The translations under genes and the position numbers were made by a program. 64,000 nucleotides of DNA. Origin: Candidatus Poribacteria bacterium. GTDB taxonomy: Bacteria; Poribacteria; WGA-4E; WGA-3G. Position 1 is the first letter of the stretch. The number at the start of each line of letters is the position of its first letter. A model generated the notes under the pieces. It saw only the letters and a list, made by a program, of their open reading frames with translations, was not told the DNA's origin and searched no databases. Shown here piece after piece: positions 43,547 through 51,739 of the stretch. The stretch is from positions 4,272,204-4,336,203 of the forward strand of contig OY282386.1 in NCBI GenBank assembly GCA_958295945.1, read 5' to 3'.

Positions 43547-45814
43547 ATGTTGTACATTGGAAATTACTGCTTATGTAAAAAGTCAAAGGTAGGTACGTGT
43601 ATAAAACGTACCTTCCTTTTTGCTCTCATTTTGACATTCAGTTGTATGTTATGCCGTATTAGATGTGTCTACTGTAACCAAGTAGCAACCTATAAGCTAC
43701 ACGGGGAAGTTATCGATATACAAAACCATATCAGACTTAGTGGTGTAACAGTCCGTATAAACGGAGTTGAGAAAACTGCACAGACAGATAAATTCGGTCA
43801 ATTTAAATTCGATGCAGTTCCAGAAGGACAATATACAATTCAGTTAACAAAAGTAAACTATCTGCTGTATGAACAGGTTGTTGATGTAAATGACACAACG
43901 CCTTTTCTGCAAATTGAAATGAGAACTGAAGCAGAACAACTTGATACAGTTACTGTACTTGGTGCGAGACAATCTCTTGATCAATATAAAAAAACAAGTG
44001 ACATATTGTTAGATGAAGTTGAACTGGAAAAACGGATGGGAATGACATTGGCGCAAACGCTTTCAGATCAACTTGGTATTTCACAACGTACCATGGGAAG
44101 TGCAGTTGCACGACCTATAATAAGGGGATTAGGCGGTGATAGATTGCTTATCCTCGAAGATGGTGAACGAAGTGGTGACAAATCTGCCTCCAGCGCAGAC
44201 CACGCTGTTGCTATTGACCCAACTTCCGCAAAGTGGATAGAAATTACTCGGGGGCCAGCATCCCTTATCTACGGTTCCAGCACTTTAGGTGGCGTGATCA
44301 ACGTCAAACGCAGCAGTATCCCAGATTTTCTTCCTAAACGTCCAACCATGCGATTAACCTTTCAAGCAGAATCGGTCAATACAGGGTTAACTGGGACAAC
44401 AGGATTGATGGTGCCTGTCAATGACTTCGTAGGGAATTTAGAATGGAATCGTCGTCTTTCAGCAGATACGCAAACACCAGATGGAGTCCTTGAAAACACT
44501 GAACTATCTAATCTCAATTATACCATCGGCACTTCACTCATCAAGCCATGGGGATATATCGGTGTATCTGGTGGAGGCTATCGTTCAGATTACGGCATTC
44601 CAGGGTCACCTGAGGGACATATCCATGGAGTCAACATTGCTTTGGACAGACAACGTTATGATGGGATGCTGGAATATCGTTTTAACAAGAGTTGGATTGA
44701 CAAAGTCCAACTGCGGACAGCCTATACACGATATGAACATCAGGAATTAGAGTCAAATGGTACGCTTGGCGTGGAATTCGGAGTTCTGACATACAATTTC
44801 TCCGTGATGACATACCTATTTGACAATGTTATCACAGGTTTGTGGGGTGAATACAGAGATCATGCAACGGGTGGCTTCTATTGGACACCGCACACCCGTG
44901 AATTTGCGCTGGCTGGATACTTTACGAATCAACAAGAGATCAATCGCCTAACCTTACAAAGCGGGGTCCGATACGACGTCCGACGTGCTGAACCTTTTCG
45001 CCCTGGAACTGTTATTCAAGCAGGTACTGTTGAAAGACGTGATTTCGGTGGTTTTTCTGGTGCTGTATCAGGAATCTACCAGTGGAATGACAATCTAAGT
45101 ACTGGTACAACCATCATGAAATCATACCGCACCCCTGGCATTGAGGAACTTTTCTCTGATGGTCCGCATCTTGCTGTATATTCTTATGAAATCGGCAATG
45201 CAGAATTGGAAGCGGAAAACGGGTATGGCGGCGAAATCTATTTAGAATATACGATCAACAGATTCAATCTCAACGTGGCATTATTTCAGAATAACATTTA
45301 CAGTTATCTCAAACCAACAAATACTGGTGAAAAAGAGTGGGGTAGCGGTGCTGCTGGGTGGTTGTGGATATATCAATACAATGGACAGGATGTAGTCATG
45401 AATGGAATTGAAACAAGTATAGAAACAGAGCTACTTCCTAACTTTGCTGTAAAAATTGGTATGAGTTATCTGAATGGGACGATTGAAGACGAAGGTAAAC
45501 CTTTGGAACGTATTCCACCACTCAATGGGAGACTTGCTTTAAATTATACTTTATCTCCCTTTCATTTTCACCTGACTTCAAAATTTTCTGCGAGTCAAAC
45601 ACGTCTTGGTGAATTTGAAGAACCGACTGATGGATATGTTATCCACAATGTAGGGGTCTACTTTAATTACAGTTTGTGGCAGTTTGAAAATCTAATCGTC
45701 CTTGAAGTAGAGAATCTTTTTAACACTGCATACCGTGATCATCTATCCCGAATTAAAGCTGTGATGCCAGAACCGGGAAGAAACATTAAATTTTTGTATA
45801 AAATGAATTTTTAA
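43547..45814 (+). CDS. TonB-dependent outer-membrane receptor, ZnuD-like
   Basis: 755 residues from ATG 43547 (TAAGGAGAATTTCC upstream). A long Cys-containing signal region is followed by a carboxypeptidase-regulatory-like domain (GEVIDIQNHIRLSGVTVRI) at about 58-130, the plug, and a 22-strand barrel ending in GRNIKFLYKMNF. The plug reads VARPIIRGLGGDRLLILEDG, DHAVAIDPTSAKWIEITRGP and LIYGSSTLGGVINV, the pattern seen in the zinc receptor ZnuD of Neisseria and its relatives. It should take a metal ion or chelate across the outer membrane with energy from TonB. It is in an operon with the metal lipoprotein upstream. Specificity for zinc is inference. Confidence 0.9.
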   Translation: MLYIGNYCLCKKSKVGTCIKRTFLFALILTFSCMLCRIRCVYCNQVATYKLHGEVIDIQNHIRLSGVTVRINGVEKTAQTDKFGQFKFDAVPEGQYTIQLTKVNYLLYEQVVDVNDTTPFLQIEMRTEAEQLDTVTVLGARQSLDQYKKTSDILLDEVELEKRMGMTLAQTLSDQLGISQRTMGSAVARPIIRGLGGDRLLILEDGERSGDKSASSADHAVAIDPTSAKWIEITRGPASLIYGSSTLGGVINVKRSSIPDFLPKRPTMRLTFQAESVNTGLTGTTGLMVPVNDFVGNLEWNRRLSADTQTPDGVLENTELSNLNYTIGTSLIKPWGYIGVSGGGYRSDYGIPGSPEGHIHGVNIALDRQRYDGMLEYRFNKSWIDKVQLRTAYTRYEHQELESNGTLGVEFGVLTYNFSVMTYLFDNVITGLWGEYRDHATGGFYWTPHTREFALAGYFTNQQEINRLTLQSGVRYDVRRAEPFRPGTVIQAGTVERRDFGGFSGAVSGIYQWNDNLSTGTTIMKSYRTPGIEELFSDGPHLAVYSYEIGNAELEAENGYGGEIYLEYTINRFNLNVALFQNNIYSYLKPTNTGEKEWGSGAAGWLWIYQYNGQDVVMNGIETSIETELLPNFAVKIGMSYLNGTIEDEGKPLERIPPLNGRLALNYTLSPFHFHLTSKFSASQTRLGEFEEPTDGYVIHNVGVYFNYSLWQFENLIVLEVENLFNTAYRDHLSRIKAVMPEPGRNIKFLYKMNF

Positions 45815-45853
45815 GCAAGTTTCAATATTAAATATGCACATTGTCCATTGATA

Positions 45854-45879
45854 GCGGGCGGGGAAACCCTGCCCCTACG
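45854..45879. repeat. Single arm of the GC-rich dispersed repeat
   Basis: GCGGGCGGGGAAACCCTGCC followed by CCTAC matches one arm of the inverted repeat at 12434-12498 with one change, which breaks its symmetry. No second arm is near. Confidence 0.7.
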
Positions 45880-46201
45880 AACTCGGTGTCGTCATCTGCC
45901 GAAAAAAATCGGAAGATTATTATTTAATATTGCTTAGTATTTGTGCAAATATATTTGACTGAGATTCTTGCAATGGTTCTAAACTTAACTACCTTAGACA
46001 CGGAATGCTTTTGCAGACATGAAAATGCGCTTAGGTATGCAACAAAGTTGCTTGTTTTTCCGTTTGAAAAACCATTTTCTTGAGCGTTTTATACTGTTTT
46101 GTATTAGAAATAAGCCTATTTTTTTCATAAAACAAGGTTCTTAGATTCACATTTTCATGCTCTAACAGCGTATTAAGAAATCTCAGATTATTAACAGAAT
46201 C

Positions 46202-46234
46202 TGTATGGATATATCTATATCTACAATCCATACA
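46202..46234. promoter_or_regulatory. 8-base inverted repeat before the MerC-type gene
   Basis: TGTATGGA (46202-46209) and TCCATACA (46227-46234) are perfect complements separated by 17 AT-rich bases and end 7 bases before the GGAG ribosome site of the gene at 46252. It could be an operator or a leader hairpin that hides the ribosome site. Confidence 0.4.
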
Positions 46235-46251
46235 ACAATAGGAGTAAAGAA

Positions 46252-46662
46252 TTGAAAAAATATTTTAGTCAAGGATTCGTAGACTCTGTTGGCGCATGTA
46301 TATCTCTTTCATGTGCTATCCATTGCATGGCGATGCCCCTTTTGGTTACATTTTTACCATTGATTGGTCTTGGTTTTTTTGTCAGTGAACCCGCGGAATT
46401 AGTCATCATCGGTGGGGCAGTTGTGCTTGCATTGGGAAGCATCGTTTGGGGAGTTCGTCATCATCGTCGTTGGAGGGCATTCCTTGTCCTAATCGTAGGA
46501 ATTGCATTTATTGCTACTGCACATATTTCTGCTGAAGGAATTTATGAGGTGATCTTACATATTTCTGGAGGAATCTCTCTTGCATCCGCACACCTCGTAA
46601 ATCGACATCTGTGTAAAACCTGCGCTGCATGTGAAGAAGAACATGCTGGCGTATCGCATTAA
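46252..46662 (+). CDS. MerC-domain membrane protein
   Basis: 136 residues from a TTG start at 46252, with GGAG 8 bases upstream. Four transmembrane helices are predicted. The first contains the MerC-type Cys pair context (GACISLSCAIHCMAMPLLV), and the C-terminus has CKTCAACEEEH. MerC domains carry soft or divalent metal ions such as Hg2+ or Zn2+ across the inner membrane. In the Bacteroidetes and related phyla MerC-domain genes often sit beside zinc-responsive COG0523 and ZnuD genes, as here. So a zinc role is more likely than mercury resistance; no merA or merR is present. Confidence 0.85.
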   Translation: MKKYFSQGFVDSVGACISLSCAIHCMAMPLLVTFLPLIGLGFFVSEPAELVIIGGAVVLALGSIVWGVRHHRRWRAFLVLIVGIAFIATAHISAEGIYEVILHISGGISLASAHLVNRHLCKTCAACEEEHAGVSH

Positions 46663-46793
46663 TTAACTTAACGTGAGTTCGGCAAAAGATTTAGGGTTCT
46701 AAAGAAAGCGTTGCTGTCGGGATCCGTTTGCATTCCGGCCAGCGGGTTTCTATCAAGGAAGGGCACGTGCTGCCTAAAGGAGACCATACAACA

Positions 46794-47066
46794 GTGTTTA
46801 ATTTTTTTAATTCGCAGAAGCAGAGTGACCCACAGCAACTCGTCCAAGTCAAATCGTGGGTCTCCCAAGCTTTTGACCTATCAGAAGACATCTCCGTAAT
46901 GATTACTCAGTTGCAGTGCACCGAAGAAGGCTGTCCGCCTATTGAAACGGTCATTGCAATCATGGGAACACCGGGAAAGCCTCGGCAATACAAAATTCAC
47001 AAACCGCTGTCAGAGGTAAAGCAGACGGACATCGTTAGTTTGACCGCTGACTATAGTAAAGTTTAG
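46794..47066 (+). CDS. Small conserved protein paired with the COG0523 GTPase
   Basis: 90 residues from GTG 46794, chosen because AAAGGAG lies 11 bases upstream; a longer frame from a TTG at 46728 lacks such a site. The conserved part reads VKSWVSQAFDLSEDISVMI, QLQCTEEGCPPIETVIAIM and RQYKIHKPLSEV. The Cys pair in QCTEEGCPP is the obvious metal-binding candidate. I recall similar short proteins coded next to COG0523 GTPases in other bacteria, but their function is not known to me. It is cytoplasmic, with no signal or membrane segment. A GC-rich repeat separates it from the GTPase gene. Confidence 0.75.
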   Translation: MFNFFNSQKQSDPQQLVQVKSWVSQAFDLSEDISVMITQLQCTEEGCPPIETVIAIMGTPGKPRQYKIHKPLSEVKQTDIVSLTADYSKV

Positions 47067-47110
47067 AATTAAGAAGACATTTCAAGGCACTTGCAAGTAC
47101 CACAAGTCCC

Positions 47111-47135
47111 GTAGGGGCGAGGTTTCCTCGCCCTC
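47111..47135. repeat. GC-rich dispersed repeat hairpin
   Basis: GTAGGGGCGAGGTTTCCTCGCCCTC is a hairpin (GGGCGAGG/CCTCGCCC type) with the GTAGGGG border of the dispersed family. It sits between the 90-residue gene and the GTPase gene. Confidence 0.65.
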
Positions 47136-47190
47136 TGAGACGGGTCCTATTAATTGTCCATTCCACTATAAATTCAACAAGGAGAGAAAG

Positions 47191-48543
47191 ATGAACACAA
47201 GCATGCTAAACAATCAAGTCCCCGTCACCGTGTTAACGGGCTTTTTGGGGTCTGGTAAAACCACGCTTCTCAACCGCATTCTCACCGAAAACCATGGCAA
47301 ACGTATCGCTGTCATCGAAAACGAGTTTGGCGAGATCGGTGTCGATAATGATTTGGTCATCGGTGCCGAAGAAGAGATTTTCGAGATGAACAATGGTTGC
47401 ATCTGCTGCACGGTACGCGGTGATCTCATCCGTATTTTGGGGAATCTGATGAAGCGTCGTGATAAGTTCGACTACATCATGGTCGAAACCACAGGGCTTG
47501 CGGACCCCGGGCCAGTTGCTCAGACGTTCTTCATGGACACCGAAATGCAGGAGAAACTGCAACTGGATTCCGTCACGACGGTGGTGGATGCCAAACACAT
47601 CTGGCAGCACATCGATGACAGCGACGAGGCGCGTGAACAGATTGCCTTTGCCGATGTCATTTTGTTGAACAAGATTGACCTTGTGACCGAGAAAGAGTTA
47701 GATCAACTGGAAGCCAGAATTCGCGGCATGAACGGTGCAGCGAAGATTTATCAAACGAAAAACGCCGTGGTTGAAATGGACAAGATTCTCAATGTCGGCG
47801 GATTCGATCTCGACCGGGCGATGGAGGTTGACCCACAGTTTATGGAACCGGAGTATCCATTTGAATGGGCTGGTGTTTATAACTTTTCGGAAAGCGCGCA
47901 TGAACTTGTTCTCCAAGAAGGTCCTGACCCGACGATGAAAGTCGCGTTGGTACCCGTAAATGAGTCAACCGATGAAGCTTTGGAGGCCGCTGTTGAGCCA
48001 GTCGTTATGGTTTTCTCCGATGACGAGCATGAACTTTCGGCGGGTAGCACCCTTCAACCGAGTGGACAACTCATTGCGTTGAATCTCACAGCCGATGAAT
48101 TACGCTTTGATGTGCAGATCGACCGCCCCGGTGCTTACGCGCTGTTTACCGAGCATCACCCCGACGAATTTCAAGCACAACTCTTTGGCAACGGCACCCT
48201 TGTCAAGCCAGTTGTTGAACGCGAATTTAAGCCAGACCACGAACATGATGACGAAGTCACATCGGTCGGCATCACAACCCCCGGCGACCTCGATCCCGAC
48301 CGGCTGAACGATTGGATTAGCGATCTGCTTCGGACAAAAGGTGTTGACATCTTCCGCATGAAAGGTATTCTAAGCATCAAGGGGGAGCCAAACCGATTCG
48401 TCTTCCAAGGTGTTCATATGCTCTTCGACGGTCGTCCCGACCGCCCGTGGGATGGTGAACCGCGCAACAATAGCCTCATCTTCATCGGGCGCAACCTCGA
48501 CCGGGCTGAATTGACTGAGGGGTTTGAAGCATGTCTCGCTTGA
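47191..48543 (+). CDS. COG0523 (CobW/ZnuG/ZagA-type) G3E GTPase metallochaperone
   Basis: 450 residues. Walker A GFLGSGKTT is at 17-25, the metal-binding CxCC motif GCICC at 69-73, switch region ETTGLADPGPV, and the guanine motif NKID near 160. The C-terminal CobW_C domain ends with GILSIKGEPNRFVFQGVH and RPWDGEPRNNSLIFIGR. A His-rich loop (DHEHDD) lies before it, and an extra beta domain of about 110 residues (about 240-350, HELVLQEGPDPTMKVALVPV) is inserted between the GTPase and C-terminal parts. These proteins load zinc or other metals into client enzymes using GTP. AAGGAGAG precedes the ATG. By eye this gene and the next are more GC-rich than their neighbours, suggesting transfer. Confidence 0.93.
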   Translation: MNTSMLNNQVPVTVLTGFLGSGKTTLLNRILTENHGKRIAVIENEFGEIGVDNDLVIGAEEEIFEMNNGCICCTVRGDLIRILGNLMKRRDKFDYIMVETTGLADPGPVAQTFFMDTEMQEKLQLDSVTTVVDAKHIWQHIDDSDEAREQIAFADVILLNKIDLVTEKELDQLEARIRGMNGAAKIYQTKNAVVEMDKILNVGGFDLDRAMEVDPQFMEPEYPFEWAGVYNFSESAHELVLQEGPDPTMKVALVPVNESTDEALEAAVEPVVMVFSDDEHELSAGSTLQPSGQLIALNLTADELRFDVQIDRPGAYALFTEHHPDEFQAQLFGNGTLVKPVVEREFKPDHEHDDEVTSVGITTPGDLDPDRLNDWISDLLRTKGVDIFRMKGILSIKGEPNRFVFQGVHMLFDGRPDRPWDGEPRNNSLIFIGRNLDRAELTEGFEACLA

Positions 48544-49586
48544 ACAACATGAGCAACCGCATTCTCCAGCCCTCTCAACTGCGCGAAAATTGGACGGCAA
48601 CCATCAGCGACCACGTCATTGATCTGGCGTGGTCGCCTGATGGGAAATACATCGCTGCCGCGTCGGTTCTCGGTCCGGTGACAATTTTTGAAGGGCATCG
48701 TCAAGCGGTTATCCATGCCTTTGAAGGGCATGAATTCGGTACAATGTCGATCGCATGGTGTCCAGACGGCAAGGTGCTTGCAAGCGCAGGACAAGATGGG
48801 AAAATTCGGTTGTGGGATATGACAAGTGGCGAAGCGACCCATTCGCTTGACGGGGGCGCAGCATGGGTTGAGCACCTATCTTGGAGTGGCGGCGAAAAAC
48901 CGATACTCGCCTCTGCCGCGGGTCGTAAGTTGAAACTCTGGAACGCTGTCGGTGAACTTGTTCGCGAATATCCCGACCATCGGAGCACGATTTCTGGTCT
49001 CCAGTGGAAACCGCGTGTAAAGCAACTTGCCTCGATTACCTACGGCGGTGTCACGCTGTGGGACCCGCAACAGTCGGAAGCCCTCCACCGATTGGAATGG
49101 CAAGGCTCATCACTGGTGATTGCGTGGAGCCCTGACGGCAAACACATCGCCACCGGAGATCAAGATTCGACTGTACACTTCTGGATTATGTCTACCGGTG
49201 AGGACTTGCAAATGACTGGCTATCCGACGAAAGTGCGAGAAGTCTCGTGGGATGCCACGAGTCGATACTTGGCTACGGGAGGCGGTCAGGATCTTACGGT
49301 GTGGGATTGTTCCGGTCGCGGACCGGCTGGTACCAAACCCATTACGCTTTCCGGGCATCAGGATTTTCTCAGCGTTGTGCGATTTCAACATCGCGGAAAA
49401 CTGCTTGCCTCAGGCTGTGCCGACGGTCTGGTCTACGTCTGGCAATTGCGAGGTAACCTCCGTTCTCGGGCGGTTCATGAAGCCGCTCTGACAGCGGGGG
49501 TCGCAAACCTCGTTTGGTCACCGAATGACCAGTATATTGCTGTTGGTGACGAGTCGGGTGGGGTGAGCGTTTTTTCAATTAGTTAA
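48531..49586 (+). CDS. WD40 propeller protein overlapping the COG0523 gene
   Basis: 351 residues; the ATG at 48531 lies inside the last 13 bases of the GTPase gene and has GAGGGGTTTGAAGC upstream, so the two are translationally coupled. There is no signal peptide: it is cytoplasmic, unlike the other WD40 proteins in the window. Seven blades are visible (AWSPDGKYIAAAS, AWCPDGKVLASAGQDGKIRLW, AWSPDGKHIATGDQDSTVHFW, VWSPNDQYIAVGDESGG). WD40 proteins next to COG0523 GTPases recur in several bacteria, so it is probably a scaffold or client-recognition partner in metal delivery; that is inference from linkage. It is as GC-rich as the GTPase gene. Confidence 0.9.
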   Translation: MSRLNNMSNRILQPSQLRENWTATISDHVIDLAWSPDGKYIAAASVLGPVTIFEGHRQAVIHAFEGHEFGTMSIAWCPDGKVLASAGQDGKIRLWDMTSGEATHSLDGGAAWVEHLSWSGGEKPILASAAGRKLKLWNAVGELVREYPDHRSTISGLQWKPRVKQLASITYGGVTLWDPQQSEALHRLEWQGSSLVIAWSPDGKHIATGDQDSTVHFWIMSTGEDLQMTGYPTKVREVSWDATSRYLATGGGQDLTVWDCSGRGPAGTKPITLSGHQDFLSVVRFQHRGKLLASGCADGLVYVWQLRGNLRSRAVHEAALTAGVANLVWSPNDQYIAVGDESGGVSVFSIS

Positions 49587-49636
49587 AGCTCAACATTCAA
49601 ACGGAGGCAGTTGCACGATTTCTTACTTCGGTTATC

Positions 49637-50728
49637 TTATGGAGATAAAGATTTGACACAACGAAACCCAACCAGTTGACTCGTGGAAGCAGGATCATTG
49701 CCACGTCTATATGTAATCCATATCCTTGGTTGACCACTTTCTACCCAAGAACCTCCCCTGACAGAACGTGAAGAACTGATGTTCCTAAAATTCTCAAGAA
49801 TATCTTCTATGTTTCTGTCACCACTCAACGGATTGTTCTTGGGTGGAACGTTGTAATAATCATTGTCATATTCATCCAAACACCATTCCAACACATTGCC
49901 AACTATGTCATATAAACCATATCCGTTTGGAGGATAATCACCGACAGGGGTCGTTGCACCAGTGATACCGATATTCAAACTATAATTAACCTTATCGTCA
50001 TCAAGCGTATTACCCCATGGATACTTTTGTCCTTCTACACCACCGCGTGCGGCTTTCTCCCATTCTGCTTCAGTTGGCAACCTTTTACCTATCCACTTTG
50101 AATATGCAACTGCAGCATACCAAGTCACATACGCTACAGGATGGTCAGCAATGTCACTTGGGAAAGTATTATCAGTCCATCTTGCCAGATAATTGCCATC
50201 ATGGAATCGGTTGGGGATACTATTCTTTTGCCATGACGGATTACTCTCTATGAATTTCTTATATTGATTATTTGTCACCTCATAGATGTCAATATAGAAA
50301 GCGTCAATATGGACAGCCTGTCCGCGTTGAGCAATACTCCCTGATTCTCCACTGACACTCCCTAACTGAAATTCTCCTGCAGGAATCAGTGCCATATCCT
50401 CCGGTATTTCAGTTTCTTCAACAGTGAAGGTAATCGTCCGGTTTCCACCATCCCAATTGAGTTCAATTTCAAGATTACCCAAAGGGAAAGGACCAGTAAT
50501 TGAAACTACTTTACCAGTTAGATTAGACTCTCCATCCGAAACAGTTAGATTTCGTGGTGTGCGTTCAAATGTGATTGTAATTGTAGAATCTGTAAATATA
50601 GTGCTACCATCAGGTGGATTCACCGATTGAATTACAATCGTATCTTCTGCTTCTTCTCCACATCCAACCAAGGATAATATTAGTATAGATATTAGAATGA
50701 GAATAGTATGTAATAAGCGATTAATCAA
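49637..50728 (-). CDS. Lipoprotein with formylglycine-generating-enzyme-like domain
   Basis: 363 residues. The signal peptide ends in LSLVGC, a lipobox. Residues about 28-105 form a beta-sandwich (Ig-like, PPDGSTIFTDSTITITFE). The rest is an FGE-sulfatase (SUMF1) domain: MALIPAGEFQLGS, DIYEVTNNQYKKFI, VTWYAAVAYSKWIGKRLPTE, AEWEKAARGG, GLYDIVGNVLEWCLDEY, SVRGGSWVESG and GFRCV. True FGE enzymes activate sulfatases by oxidising a Cys; many relatives in bacteria have lost that role and bind sugars or proteins. The catalytic Cys pair near the C-terminus is not obvious here, so enzyme activity is doubtful. No sulfatase gene is seen in the window. Confidence 0.88.
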   Translation of the reverse strand: MINRLLHTILILISILILSLVGCGEEAEDTIVIQSVNPPDGSTIFTDSTITITFERTPRNLTVSDGESNLTGKVVSITGPFPLGNLEIELNWDGGNRTITFTVEETEIPEDMALIPAGEFQLGSVSGESGSIAQRGQAVHIDAFYIDIYEVTNNQYKKFIESNPSWQKNSIPNRFHDGNYLARWTDNTFPSDIADHPVAYVTWYAAVAYSKWIGKRLPTEAEWEKAARGGVEGQKYPWGNTLDDDKVNYSLNIGITGATTPVGDYPPNGYGLYDIVGNVLEWCLDEYDNDYYNVPPKNNPLSGDRNIEDILENFRNISSSRSVRGGSWVESGQPRIWITYRRGNDPASTSQLVGFRCVKSLSP

Positions 50729-50833
50729 AATGTCTCCTTGTAATCATAACGATAATGTCAGATGAATGACCGAATGGTCTGTCTACTCCTACAATGCAAT
50801 AATGGACACTCCACTAATGCTTGTTAAAAATAG

Positions 50834-51685
50834 TCATTGATGGTTCGTATCAAACACCTGTTGCATTTCCACTTTCAACAACTCAAACAGTTTGCTCTTC
50901 AAGTCAATTAGGTCTCTCACTGTAGTATCTCTTGGTCGTAGTAATGGCACATCCACTACTGCTTTTATAGATGCCGGTCTTGCAGTTAGGACATAAATTC
51001 TATCAGCGAGTATAAGTGCCTCCTCAATATCGTGGGTAATAAGAAGCACTGTCTGCCTCTCTTTGTTCCATATATTCAAAAGTATGGATTGCATCATAGT
51101 GCGTGTCATTGCATCTAAAGCACCGAAAGGTTCATCCAATAGTAGAAAATCCTTCTTGAACAGAAGAGTCCGAACCAATGCTACCCGTTGACGCATACCA
51201 CCAGAAAGTTGCATCGGATAACTTTTTTCAAACCCCTGCAAACCAAGCTGCGTCAATAATTCAAGTGCTTCGTTTTTTGTATCCTTAAGTGATTCCTCTT
51301 GTATTTCAGGACCAATGAGCACATTCTTCAATACTGTCCACCATTGTAATAGAAGATCCTTAAGTGATTCCTCTTGTATTTCAGGACCAATGAGCACATT
51401 CTTCAATACTGTCCGCCATTGTAATAGAAGATCCTTTTGTTGCATATATCCAAATGCCCCAATATTATCTTGAAGACGTTTGCCATTTAGGTAAATTTCA
51501 CCTGAAAGCGGCGTTATAAGTCCAGAGATGATATTGAATAACGTGCTCTTACCACATCCTGAAGGACCAAGCAGTGCGACAAATTCTCCTTTGTTGACAG
51601 AAAAGTTCAAGTTGTTCAATACTTGTATTTTTGTTTTGTGCTGAACAAATTCATGTGATAAATCTATTGCCTCAAGTATTGTCAT
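50834..51685 (-). CDS. ABC ATPase (NitT/TauT/SsuB type) with internal 25-residue duplication
   Basis: 283 residues; the family is usually about 255-260. Walker A GPSGCGKST is at 40-48, the Q-loop Gln at about 82-83 (MQQKDLL), signature LSGGMRQR at 160-167, Walker B LLLDEP at 181-186 and the switch His in LLITHDIEEALILAD. Right after the Q-loop the 25-residue stretch from KDLLLQW to EESL occurs twice in tandem with one change (R/W), caused by a 75-base DNA duplication. Without it the length would be 258, normal for the family. These ATPases drive uptake of nitrate, taurine or sulfonates. The permease and binding protein are not in the window. Confidence 0.9.
   Translation of the reverse strand: MTILEAIDLSHEFVQHKTKIQVLNNLNFSVNKGEFVALLGPSGCGKSTLFNIISGLITPLSGEIYLNGKRLQDNIGAFGYMQQKDLLLQWRTVLKNVLIGPEIQEESLKDLLLQWWTVLKNVLIGPEIQEESLKDTKNEALELLTQLGLQGFEKSYPMQLSGGMRQRVALVRTLLFKKDFLLLDEPFGALDAMTRTMMQSILLNIWNKERQTVLLITHDIEEALILADRIYVLTARPASIKAVVDVPLLRPRDTTVRDLIDLKSKLFELLKVEMQQVFDTNHQ
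51287..51436. repeat. 75-base tandem duplication within the ABC ATPase gene
   Basis: Two consecutive 75-base units (51287-51361 and 51362-51436) differ at one noticed position (CCACC against CCGCC). The reading frame is kept, adding 25 residues after the Q-loop. The near identity shows the event is recent. Confidence 0.93.
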
Positions 51686-51739
51686 AAACCTAAGTTTCCA
51701 CTAAAAAATCTACGCTGCATGATACTATGAGAAATATTA

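Larger units (their letters stand above)
45815..46251. other. 437-base spacer in the metal island
   Basis: It holds one GC-rich dispersed repeat (45854-45879) and an inverted repeat beside the MerC-type gene (46202-46234). A 66-codon frame on the minus strand lacks a ribosome site and looks like noise. No clear terminator follows the receptor gene. Confidence 0.5.

Noticed and set aside
46031-46231. 66-codon minus-strand frame in the spacer
   Set aside because: No ribosome site, low-complexity sequence, and it covers the inverted repeat and promoter region of the MerC-type gene.
46252-46662. Mercury-resistance operon based on the MerC domain
   Set aside because: No merA, merR, merT or merP is nearby, and the neighbours point to zinc handling.
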